Positions 10,301-15,817 of a DNA stretch of 64,000 nt are shown piece after piece; position 1 is the stretch's first letter; each line of letters opens with the position of its first letter. Position numbers and translations under genes: made by a program. Source of the stretch: a virus; IMG/VR virus record IMGVR_UViG_3300010157_000045, positions 27,175 to 91,174 of that record, one strand, 5' to 3'. Under the pieces are notes generated by a model. That model made no database searches, was not told where the DNA came from, and saw only the letters and a program-made list of their open reading frames with translations.

Positions 10301-12073
10301 TATGCTGATTGGTATGATGCAACATTTGACCCAACTACAACAATTAACGTTACAGTTGCTAATAACTTAGAGTTTGGCAAACTAACATTGCAGCCAAACA
10401 CTTATATTAAAGTAACAGATAGCGGCAATGGTAAATTTGTAATATATTATATTGATTCTAATTTAGAACAAACAACAGTTGGTATCCAAGACGGTACAGT
10501 TCAAATGCAAGGAATTGAAACAGACATTCCGGCGCTTGAATTGCGTCAGATTTTGTTGTCGATGCAAAAAGAAATCTTCATTGATGACCTGGCCGGCAAC
10601 TATAACGAATTGTTCTTTGTATTAATCAAGTACATATTAACAGAACAAAAAAATATTGATTGGGCATTTAAGACTAGTTTCATCAGTGCTACTCAGAGTA
10701 TTCGCAAGTTGCAGGAGTTCCCAAGTTACATTCCTGACAATCAAAACTTCTATTTAAATTACATCAATGAAGTTAAGCCTTATCGTACAGTAATTCGCGA
10801 ATACGTAGTTGACTATATTGGCAATGATTCATATGTTAGCGATATTACTGACTTTGATTTGCCACCATACTGGGATGCCAAGTTGGGAGTATATCGTAGT
10901 CCAAGCGGAGAACAAAGTTACGATGCCACTACATTAAGTGCTAGCAACAGCATATACAGCCAATGGAATAATAACTACAAATATAGAGTAGTTGATACTG
11001 TAATTGATTTACCAGGCAGTGGCTACTTAACAGCACCTCAAATTGTAATTACAGGCGGTGGTGGCACAGGTGCAAAAGGGTATGCAACTATCAATGGTAG
11101 TGGTGGCCTTGCAACTATTGTGATTACCGATGCTGGCTCGGGCTACACATCAATTCCGGATATTATTATTAACGGAACTGGCTCTGGCGCACAAGCCCGT
11201 GCAGTACTTAAAAACGTTTATGATGGCAATAATAATGGACATAATCTTGTACGTAGTGTTGCTACAACAATTAAGTATGATCGTGTAACTTATGCTGGAC
11301 TAAGCTACCCCGGTGTTATAATTGAGGGTGGTAATTTACGAACATATTCAGGCACAACAGTCACCGTTGGCTCACCAGCAAGCAATGTGGCCAGCGGATT
11401 TGATGCAACTATCTCAAGTTTATACACAAGTAGTTTGGGTGTAAACCCGGCAGATATTATAGTAGACGGCGGCGAGTATGTTGGAAGATTTAGTAGCTAT
11501 GCACCAGAAGAGTTACTACCTGGACGTATGTACGATAGCTTGAATATGAAAGTATTCTCAAATGTTAATCCGGGCACCAATGATTATGCTTTCCGTATCT
11601 TTACAGATATAAACCAAGTTACAACTTACTATAGAATTAGTGCGGCAAATACTACAGCATTGGCTAGTAATTTGGCAATTACTGACAGCAACATTCATGT
11701 TGTTAACAGTTCAGTGTTACCAATTCCTAATCCTGGATTAGCAATTCCTGGTGTAGTATTCATAGGCGGTGAAAAAATCACTTACTATACCAATGATACA
11801 GTAAACAATGTACTTGGACAAATTCGACGTGCTGTAGATGGTACTCCCGGTGTATCTTTACATTTAACTGGTGCTCGGGTCGTAGACTCAAGTTTAACGC
11901 AAGTTATCCCAATTAGTACTCCGACATACGCTAATATCAGCGGAAACCTAACAATGCAGGATACCAGCTGGTACACCCCGGGCGTAAGTAACGCAACAAC
12001 AGGCACAGGCCTAGTAAATAGCACCACAGTACAGGCGCAGTTCCTATTAGCAAGCCCAGGATATACACCATGA
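1316..12073 (+). CDS. Giant virion structural protein, 3585 aa (baseplate gp7-position)
   Basis: One uninterrupted frame encodes 3585 residues, more than three times T4 gp7. Residues about 9-145 carry a conserved-looking head ('FLPEAFRTDTNKRFLGAT', 'GYIGRKFAPTY', 'FDYDKFVNYYNYYWLPNGP') that I associate with large structural proteins of marine T4-like phages. Around 1788-1833 lies a carbohydrate-binding-module-like segment (W...Y..GD.V.Y...+Y......FIPTLW). Residues about 2218-2575 hold repeated FG-GAP-like beta-propeller units ('FGSAVTIS', 'FGASIDI', 'FGTSISVS', 'YGFAIDV', each followed by '..GAPG'-type loops). Residues about 3229-3301 have two 'GSGY...P.I' glycine-rich repeats. Position after a gp6-like gene suggests the wedge initiator, with added binding modules that could touch the host surface. 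The exact baseplate role is inference. Confidence 0.75.
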   Translation: MALLNTINFLPEAFRTDTNKRFLGATMDQLYTGAINTPINGYIGRKFAPTYKLGDNYVPESITSRSNYQLESGVVVTDENKNIKFTAGYLDLLNSVATNTGSSQLLTTNHQRLFSSDSYNYDGQFDYDKFVNYYNYYWLPNGPASVSLSTNQVPYQATYEVTRSTSVGGYTFTGIGPHPNTQLTLARGGTYTFKINQPSFKFWIQTSPGTSGQDPNISTVTTRQVFGVTNNGTDSGDITFKVPLATAQDFYVNMPIIRPTTGSTDAAVAFKYTDIQNQLLSTFISKFPTGLDGINNNLQNKTIVFVGGQVADTDWTTPTDPLPPDLATGKANPNANPVTGIIPKATRSNIWRLNIVRISATDSVLQIVPDTQIQPQQKVFISSGQTYASNQFWLDNNMRYQIVPVMTASVNYLYYQDSSNPQFTGQIKLVDNSTSTIDVPNDIIGSAGYTSPNGVIFANGMKIHFDSSVTPSTYTNKDYYVEGVGTGIDLVPVDELIVPESFGQNINKSPDYITINRASQDRNPWSRYNRWFHRDVITSTAKYNNSVADYGNDISARRSIIEFEPNLQLFNYGQQATTSVSYIITTPTDAFNDYEGKTTASIDGIHLVNGDTIVFAKDFDTAIVNEVWEVQYQSIIKSPYLTLNKVASDPVLPGQNVLVTKGSHKGYTFAFDGSTWTQSQQKTNVNQAPLFDIVDNDGYSFSDITVYPGTTFAGTKFFNYAVATSGTNDSLLGFPLTYQTFNNIGDIVFNNYYDTDSFSTSNGKISVNTGYLVKNIGLDKTEKLTNWATSAEPTLQFQVFTKFFDGYVIELNGVQTAFVQIDVLPVDEQTVPHLKVYLNNKLLVNEMDYKQIKYGVYHAIVFTTIPAINDKIDVKIFSTESSKLAYYEVPDNLDLNPLNENFKSITLGQLRTHYNKLIENTTSDPSNPIPIQDNYLKDQGGTLRQHSAPLVYALSFLNDPTVSFVDAITLAKKEYTKFKHKFLTLCNTTSNINYNNPSIGVDVILQNINSLKNSSFPWYYSDMVPQGNGFSTVTYTVLNARQVNYEINSLFNNTILSNRAVLVYVNGIQQTVGVDYTFNKISPTIIFTREFAAADVANKTQIVIRDYGNTDGNYIPETPTKLGLYPKFLPEIYLDNTYQTPTMVIRGHDGSITPAFGTYDQTTGIYTKDFRDDYLLELERRIYNNIKADYNNNEIDLYNTIPGRFRKGDYSLTEFNQVISQSFMNWVGTNNVNYTENKFYDVNNPWTWNYGSCPDVIDGSNLQGSWRAIYNYWFDTDTPNLTPWIMLGFSSKPLWWESRYGNGPYTSGNILLWEDLESGYIWNDGAPYTDDRFARSGLTKFIPVDSAGNLIDPTQIPLIKKYHSSTSSDAFSSGQHSPAEVAWRRSSDYPYSVQLTLALLRPAQYFATQLDTSRFFKSPQTGQFSNASNRKIAPNLLTVNGNSASGTVDRTSGYINWIADSIKNTGIDPISTLTSYFTNTSVKLNYKVGGFTDKSIITVSAEQTSPGSTSGSVIIPDTNYNIYLNKSVPVGSAVYSAVIVEKTTTGWSVTGYDPTNPFFTIIPSIADNKKQPLTVNGLTISLYQSSESSVSVIPYGTVFSSIQQVADFIVSYQRYLTAIGFQLDTYNTDLQEEQNWLLSIKELMYWSQQGWNTTSVIVLNPVATSLTLLTAGVIVDEVTNTSNGNKILDQNFAPIKNNNFNIVRTNSAVNGNRFKISTLNGTTICYAKLNVTAYEHVLVFDNVDDFGDIIYIPSTGTRQSRLKIAGTKTGAWDGSLSAAGYIYSDPNIDVWQSGRDYNLGDVVQYNNFYYTATQKISAGANFIPTLWTQIPYDSIQTGLLQSFGLNAQQFSNFYDVDNPPTNETLQKYSAGLLGFRQRQYLTDLGISIPTQTKFYQGYIKQKGTMNAITALTKANFNNVSGEISVYEEWAFNVGKYGNLNNNIYKDFILDQSVFNTNPAVFTSAGTYSAANVIVSLNGNALCTNSNVYTASNTLVTTTSLYSNRVDPVYMTDLPDVGYVNLNDVDYTIFDITKPELDLTALGAGDYAWVAKDIENNWNILRVNESNLTAESLTYILDSNAQLTFNYTHTFSVGDILVLKYFSSAFDGVYEVIGVPNTTNVIIQIDNTRLDKLTSISPLQTLIRALTITGSGIVYTLDSAKINSLSDFKNHTIPKNGWITGDTVWVDNASVDGWGVYTFKQPWSTKNRSQVTGNISTAGQFGSAVTISSDNTYIFSGSPGSKQVFVTPITTGSTQTLTSIDSNFGTAIDSRGNLLSVASSSNVYIYRQNGNVITALQTITGANLVGNVTSISMSTDGNILAIGGNTSVHIYKANTTPSSANVKYVLANVIQNTGSTTNIVKTNATGNVVIIGAPYATNGNTQAGNVYVYGGNLITNAFSKTQSTLTSQYNNQSANFGASIDIDSTGTNLYIGVPGSLKSGIANGVVERYTLGGNTYTFTESIAHPANEIGKFGTSISVSANGNVLAVGSIGSPAEEHTTFDDDETVIDSDTTNFVDYIYNSGATYLFEPIGNSYAYIQELEAQLANNDNYGFAIDVTSNVIVVGAPGTTNNYGAGYVFKNSTSAKAWNQTRTQMPIVDIDSIGRTLIYNKNNDNLLAALDYIDPAKGKILNAFGQDIDFQRGTDPALYNAGTNVVNQTIHWGPNQVGTIWWNLDTVRYINYEQDALIYRLNHWGDQFPGSSVDVYQWIASSQLPSDYTSDGVPMYPDNSSYSTYGYVTPNGVVNATYYYWVKNIQTVDKSKHNSIYSIAEAIKNPQSQGIPYTAVLRNDTVAVYNASHTLVGQSSVIQLGASNVQAKQTALVHSEYALVQEGNPTSQLPENIIAKINDSLSGIDRDGNPVPDPALPPGRRYGLSIRPRQSIVIDVVTALYNVITLVNAKLLAYPVTQRKVMTILNSSEQYPVSSLSTYLISVETFDELGYVDTNLISSGYSVLVKSDSNNLTKWAIYTWDGTNWSVATRPNGSPWVQTYKTNLYWQYADWYDATFDPTTTINVTVANNLEFGKLTLQPNTYIKVTDSGNGKFVIYYIDSNLEQTTVGIQDGTVQMQGIETDIPALELRQILLSMQKEIFIDDLAGNYNELFFVLIKYILTEQKNIDWAFKTSFISATQSIRKLQEFPSYIPDNQNFYLNYINEVKPYRTVIREYVVDYIGNDSYVSDITDFDLPPYWDAKLGVYRSPSGEQSYDATTLSASNSIYSQWNNNYKYRVVDTVIDLPGSGYLTAPQIVITGGGGTGAKGYATINGSGGLATIVITDAGSGYTSIPDIIINGTGSGAQARAVLKNVYDGNNNGHNLVRSVATTIKYDRVTYAGLSYPGVIIEGGNLRTYSGTTVTVGSPASNVASGFDATISSLYTSSLGVNPADIIVDGGEYVGRFSSYAPEELLPGRMYDSLNMKVFSNVNPGTNDYAFRIFTDINQVTTYYRISAANTTALASNLAITDSNIHVVNSSVLPIPNPGLAIPGVVFIGGEKITYYTNDTVNNVLGQIRRAVDGTPGVSLHLTGARVVDSSLTQVIPISTPTYANISGNLTMQDTSWYTPGVSNATTGTGLVNSTTVQAQFLLASPGYTP

Positions 12074-12079
12074 TAAATA
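12073..12079 (+). promoter_or_regulatory. Late-promoter-like motif ATAAATA
   Basis: ATAAATA (preceded by G) lies 41 bases before the preferred GTG start at 12121. The T4 late consensus is TATAAATA, and the same GATAAATA octamer recurs before the genes at 19366 and 21432. Confidence 0.5.
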
Positions 12080-12120
12080 CTGATACAAGTAATGATTTAA
12101 ACAAATTAGAGGAAAAAGCA

Positions 12121-12759
12121 GTGGAAAATACACAACAAAGCCCAAACGAATCGTCCGGAATTTATATCCGCGGGCATATCAAGATATTCGATCCAAAGAC
12201 CAACGAAGTCTTTATTGATAAGCCAAACGCTATCCACTACGAAAACTTCTCAGTGGCGCTGGCCAATTCTGTTGCTGATAAAGGACAAAACTTTATCTAT
12301 GAAATGAACTTTGGCAACGGCGGCACAAGTGTTGATCCAACTGGTATTATTACATACTTGCCTACAAATACTGTGGGTCAGAACGCCAATTTGTATAACC
12401 CAACATACGCAAAGATTGTTGATAATACTGCTATTACTAACCCAGATCCAGTTAATAATAAAATGACAATCAGTCATATTCCTGGTACATTGTACACAGA
12501 TATTTTAGTTACTTGTCTACTAGATTACGGCGAGCCTAGCGGACAGCAAGCATTTGACAACAGCCAAGACCTAAACGGTCAATACGTTTTTGACGAACTG
12601 GGATTACGCGGTCGTAGTACTGATGGTACAAGTGGACTAACATCTACTGGACTACTATTAACACACGTTGTATTCCACCCAGTGCAAAAAGCGTTGAATC
12701 GTTTAATTCAAATCGATTATACTGTAAGAATTCAAACATTAACTAATTTAAGCGGATAA
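12121..12759 (+). CDS. Virion structural protein (probable baseplate/tail)
   Basis: The 212-aa product contains 'GIYIRGHIKIFD', 'NAIHYENFSVALANS' and 'YEMNFGNGGTSVD', a pattern I recall from small structural proteins of marine myoviruses; no enzyme motif is visible. An ATG at 12070 overlaps the giant gene, but its first codons contain an ATAAATA late-promoter-like motif. GTG at 12121 has a good ribosome site (GAGG about 8-11 bases upstream), so GTG is preferred. If ATG 12070 were used, the protein would have 229 residues. Its place between baseplate and fibre genes suggests a baseplate or fibre-attachment part. Confidence 0.65.
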   Translation: MENTQQSPNESSGIYIRGHIKIFDPKTNEVFIDKPNAIHYENFSVALANSVADKGQNFIYEMNFGNGGTSVDPTGIITYLPTNTVGQNANLYNPTYAKIVDNTAITNPDPVNNKMTISHIPGTLYTDILVTCLLDYGEPSGQQAFDNSQDLNGQYVFDELGLRGRSTDGTSGLTSTGLLLTHVVFHPVQKALNRLIQIDYTVRIQTLTNLSG

Positions 12760-12765
12760 TAGAAC

Positions 12766-14370
12766 ATGACATACCCTATTAATAAAACAGACGGATCGGC
12801 ACTAATAACTCCAACGATGCCATTGGGTGTGTTACAAGACGGCACACTCGATACCAGTACTGGTGTAACATTGATTGGTCGTAACTATCCTAGTTACGGT
12901 GAAATTCAAAATGAAAACTTTATTAAACTATTGCAAAATTTTGCCAGTAGCTCGCCACCAGATATAAGTCAAAATGCATTGTTGTTGCTACCTGGCACAT
13001 TATGGTACGATACTGCTAACAATATTTTAAATGTATACGATGGCATTGAATTTATTCCGGCTAGTCAACGTATAGTTGGCAATACTGCACCTGTAGTTAC
13101 ACACACTGGTGACCAATGGTGGGATTCAGTTAATCAACAATTACGCACTTGGAATGGTACTGCCTGGGAATTAATTGGCCCTGCGTATACAGCTAGCCAA
13201 GGCAAGAGCGGTCCGTTTGTTGAATCGATCACAGACACCACTGGTAATACACATATTGTTGTTGGCGAATACATTAGTAATAAACTGGTTAGTGTAACAA
13301 GTATTGATCCAGTGTTTACAGTAAATTCTGTAATATCTACAGCCTATACCAGTTTCACATCAATTCAACCAGGTGTAAATTTAAGTAACATTGCAATACT
13401 ACATGGCACAGCAACTAACAGTAATACTGTTGGCGGACTAAGTCCAACAGTATTTGCTCGTAATGATATTGCTACAAGTTTTGCAAGCGATGTTAATATT
13501 GCAGGTAATTTAGTTCTCAGTAATGCAAACATATCTACTGCTAACGGTTCGTTAATTTTACAAAATAAAAACTTTGGTGGCAACGTAGAATTCTTTATTA
13601 ACACTTCTACCAATGGAAACATTCGTGGATTGTCTTTTAGTGGTAATACCGGACATGCTTATGTTAACGCTGATCCAATTTATTCTCGTGGTATTGCCAC
13701 AAAGAATTACGTTGACACAACTGAAACTGTTATTATCAATAGTTTAAATACCGCAGTTGGGCAAATAAATGCCAACGTACAGGCAGTTTACGCAGACTAC
13801 ATTGGTAATATCAGTGCAGTTGTTACCAACACCAACGCTAACATAACATACTTACAAGCAACTACCAATGCAAATGTCACAGCGGCAAACGCTGCCATAG
13901 TATCATCTAACGTGGCAATGAACACTCATGTTGGTGAGCAAATTACAACAACAAATAACGCATTAACACTCGGTCTACAACAGACTCGTGATCTTGCAAA
14001 TGTACAGATATCATACGTAAGCAATACATTAGGTCTTCGTATTTCAAATGTTGAATCTTACATTAATACAACCATTACACCTGACTTAAATGTTCTTCAT
14101 GGCAATATTGTACAATTAACAAATGCTCTGATACCTTTAGCAAATATCGATAGTCCGCATTTTACTGGTATCCCAACTGCACCAACTACCAATATGCCAG
14201 TTTGGTCTACAATGGGACATTCTTCTTATGCAGGAGACAACAGCGGAAATATAGCAACTACACAATTTGTTGTTGGTGCAATAGCAGGACAAAAATTTAA
14301 TTATACTGTTTCTACATTACCGCCAACTGGCGGAGTCACTGGAGACTTTTGGTTCCAGATCGGCGGGTAA
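12766..14370 (+). CDS. Tail fibre protein, paralogue 1
   Basis: The 534-aa product starts with a head shared with the genes at 17396 and 19366: a 'YxI...dGs' start, 'LIGRNYPSYGEIQNENFIKLLQNFA', then two copies of a strand-turn unit ('LWYDTANNILNVYDG' and 'QWWDSVNQQLRTWNG') and 'GPAYTASQGKSG'. The long middle is Ser/Thr/Asn-rich with regular beta or helical repeats ('NTNANITYLQATTNANV'), typical of trimeric fibre shafts. The C-terminus is short ('GDFWFQIGG') and lacks both the collar and the S74 chaperone ends of its paralogues, so it may be a proximal fibre segment. (Quoted head segment is split here: LIGRNYPSYGE then IQNENF.). Confidence 0.75.
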   Translation: MTYPINKTDGSALITPTMPLGVLQDGTLDTSTGVTLIGRNYPSYGEIQNENFIKLLQNFASSSPPDISQNALLLLPGTLWYDTANNILNVYDGIEFIPASQRIVGNTAPVVTHTGDQWWDSVNQQLRTWNGTAWELIGPAYTASQGKSGPFVESITDTTGNTHIVVGEYISNKLVSVTSIDPVFTVNSVISTAYTSFTSIQPGVNLSNIAILHGTATNSNTVGGLSPTVFARNDIATSFASDVNIAGNLVLSNANISTANGSLILQNKNFGGNVEFFINTSTNGNIRGLSFSGNTGHAYVNADPIYSRGIATKNYVDTTETVIINSLNTAVGQINANVQAVYADYIGNISAVVTNTNANITYLQATTNANVTAANAAIVSSNVAMNTHVGEQITTTNNALTLGLQQTRDLANVQISYVSNTLGLRISNVESYINTTITPDLNVLHGNIVQLTNALIPLANIDSPHFTGIPTAPTTNMPVWSTMGHSSYAGDNSGNIATTQFVVGAIAGQKFNYTVSTLPPTGGVTGDFWFQIGG

Positions 14371-14373
14371 TCA

Positions 14374-15387
14374 ATGTCCCGCGGCATATATTATAAAGGC
14401 GCAGATGGGAATTGGCATTCAGTTGTTATGCCTTACATTCGTACCGACATACCAATTCCGACTACACTAGCTCTTAGTCTAAAGGTACAAGGTGCCGGGG
14501 GCGGAGTTGGAGGCAATGATAGTCACAGCGGGTACCCAGGATCTGCCGGACATCAATTAACAGGTACATTAACTATTCCGTTTGGTAAAAATATTCAAGT
14601 TTATGTAGGCGGACCTGGCGCAGGCGGATCAAGCGGGTCCGGCAATGGTGGTGGTGGTGGTGGTGGCAACGCCTTGGGTTACAATGGCGGCCCGGGTGGT
14701 AGTACTGGTGGAGAAGGTTGGTCAGGATCTGGTGGTGGTGGCGGAGCTGCCACTGTTATATCAATTGATGGTACTGTTACTGTTGTCGCAGCCGGCGGTG
14801 GTGGTGGTGGTGGTGGTGGAAATAATAGTAATGGGCAACCGAGCCAAGGGTATGCAAGTTCTGGTGCTATTGCAGGCGGTGCAGGCGGCAATAAAACATC
14901 CGGTGGCGAGCACGGTGGCGGTGGTGGCTGTAAGATTATCTGTACCAAGTTACACGAACTTGGATATTTGTCAGACAATATATATGAAGCAGACGAAAGA
15001 TTTGGACAGTATTTACGAGACACAGATCCATATGCATACTATGGTTATGTACGTTGGGCATCGGTTGTAGTTGATTGGATGGACAAAGATGGTCCACAAT
15101 GCATGTTCTGGATCCGAGACAAAGATAAACGCAATCAAGCACAACGTAACATGGCAATTAGCTGGGCAAGACGCATTGCCACACCGTGGGCGGAACATAT
15201 GGCCTATATAATGGGTGTAGGTGAAACAGATAATCGTGCCGGCAAACTTATTATGAAAACTGGTATGTGGGTAAGCCGCATGATCGGTAAGTATACAAAA
15301 ACAACAGAACCAACCAAGAGTGTAGCACTAGGTTACATAATGTGGGCTACATTTGGTGTATTCTGGTTACTAGCAGGAGTCAAATAA
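14374..15387 (+). CDS. Glycine-rich adhesin-like protein with a foreign-looking C-terminal domain
   Basis: Residues 1-185 are a glycine-rich module ('VVAAGGGGGGGGG', 'GGPGAGG') like receptor-binding adhesins of the gp38 kind, where packed polyglycine helices present variable loops. At codon 186 (base 14929) composition changes abruptly to a non-repetitive, Cys/Trp/Arg-rich domain starting 'CKIICTKLHELGYL', running through 'YAYYGYVRWASVVVDWM' to a hydrophobic tail 'GYIMWATFGVFWLLAG'. I recall related C-terminal domains on other phage tail proteins, but its function is unknown. The polyglycine module looks unfinished here and seems to resume in the gene at 15803. GGT microsatellites lie inside the coding sequence. 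Confidence 0.65.
   Translation: MSRGIYYKGADGNWHSVVMPYIRTDIPIPTTLALSLKVQGAGGGVGGNDSHSGYPGSAGHQLTGTLTIPFGKNIQVYVGGPGAGGSSGSGNGGGGGGGNALGYNGGPGGSTGGEGWSGSGGGGGAATVISIDGTVTVVAAGGGGGGGGGNNSNGQPSQGYASSGAIAGGAGGNKTSGGEHGGGGGCKIICTKLHELGYLSDNIYEADERFGQYLRDTDPYAYYGYVRWASVVVDWMDKDGPQCMFWIRDKDKRNQAQRNMAISWARRIATPWAEHMAYIMGVGETDNRAGKLIMKTGMWVSRMIGKYTKTTEPTKSVALGYIMWATFGVFWLLAGVK
14647..14667 (+). repeat. In-frame GGT/GGC trinucleotide tract
   Basis: Six GGT units followed by GGC encode polyglycine inside the adhesin-like gene. Slippage would add or remove whole Gly codons without breaking the frame. Confidence 0.8.
14794..14820 (+). repeat. In-frame GGC/GGT/GGA trinucleotide tract
   Basis: GGC, seven GGT units and GGA encode nine consecutive Gly codons in the same gene. 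Like the tract at 14647, it could vary in length while staying in frame. Confidence 0.8.
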
Positions 15388-15817
15388 CATGGGAATGAGT
15401 TTAGAAGAGTTTTTAAAAGACAGAGAAGCATGTGCTCACTGTGATGATACTGGCAATCAAGAAACTTGTATAACTACTTTATTGAGTCGCGAAGATAGTT
15501 GCATTTTTTATAATGCTCTAACTAAAAATGGTGACCCACATGATGATGTAGATGTTGAATATTTACAAAATTTTCGAGCAGTAATGCCTGGTGAAAAAGT
15601 TCTCAATTATTATATTCGTGCTAGCAAAATAGTTCAGGCTATTAACGATGAACCAGGAGATCATACAGATCTATGGATGGACATAACAATACGTTATGTG
15701 CGCCCAATTATTGCAGAAGTGCGTGATGGTAAAAATGTAGAAGCATACAGCGAAATTTTAGCAATGTTAGAAACCCTAGAAACAGGAAAGTAAGGAAACA
15801 AAATGGCAGATGGAGCA
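14929..15817 (+). other. Putative inserted cassette splitting a glycine-rich adhesin gene
   Basis: The segment starts where the polyglycine module of the gene at 14374 stops and ends where a polyglycine run resumes at codon 6 of the gene at 15803. It carries a new C-terminal domain with a stop, a complete 134-aa gene, and a ribosome site plus ATG for the downstream part. Joining the flanks would give one module ending in the usual 'GGPGSAVITY' strand. No inverted repeats, target duplications, transposase or intron core are visible, so the mechanism is unknown; recombination between glycine-rich tracts is possible. Confidence 0.4.
15389..15793 (+). CDS. Hypothetical protein within the putative cassette
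   Basis: The 134-aa product is not recognised. It is acidic, starts 'MGMSLEEFLKDREACAHC' and has a CxxC-like pair plus later Cys residues near its N-terminus ('CAHCDD', 'ETCITT', 'DSCIFY'), so metal binding is conceivable. The C-terminal half looks helical. The ATG lies directly after the stop of the preceding gene, implying co-translation, and the next gene starts 10 bases downstream. Both flanking genes are glycine-rich adhesin parts. A helper or chaperone role for the adhesin is possible, but nothing in the sequence shows it. Confidence 0.6.
   Translation: MGMSLEEFLKDREACAHCDDTGNQETCITTLLSREDSCIFYNALTKNGDPHDDVDVEYLQNFRAVMPGEKVLNYYIRASKIVQAINDEPGDHTDLWMDITIRYVRPIIAEVRDGKNVEAYSEILAMLETLETGK

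Noticed and set aside
14645-15070. A 141-codon plus-strand frame, and Pro-rich minus-strand frames at 14679-15023 and 17011-17388
   Set aside because: They are shadows of the GGN-rich adhesin codons, which give Val-rich or Pro-rich products in other frames; no ribosome site or sensible fold.
14929-15817. Group I/II intron or intein as the nature of the insert
   Set aside because: The segment contains stop-terminated genes in different frames, and no splice-core or intein motifs were seen.
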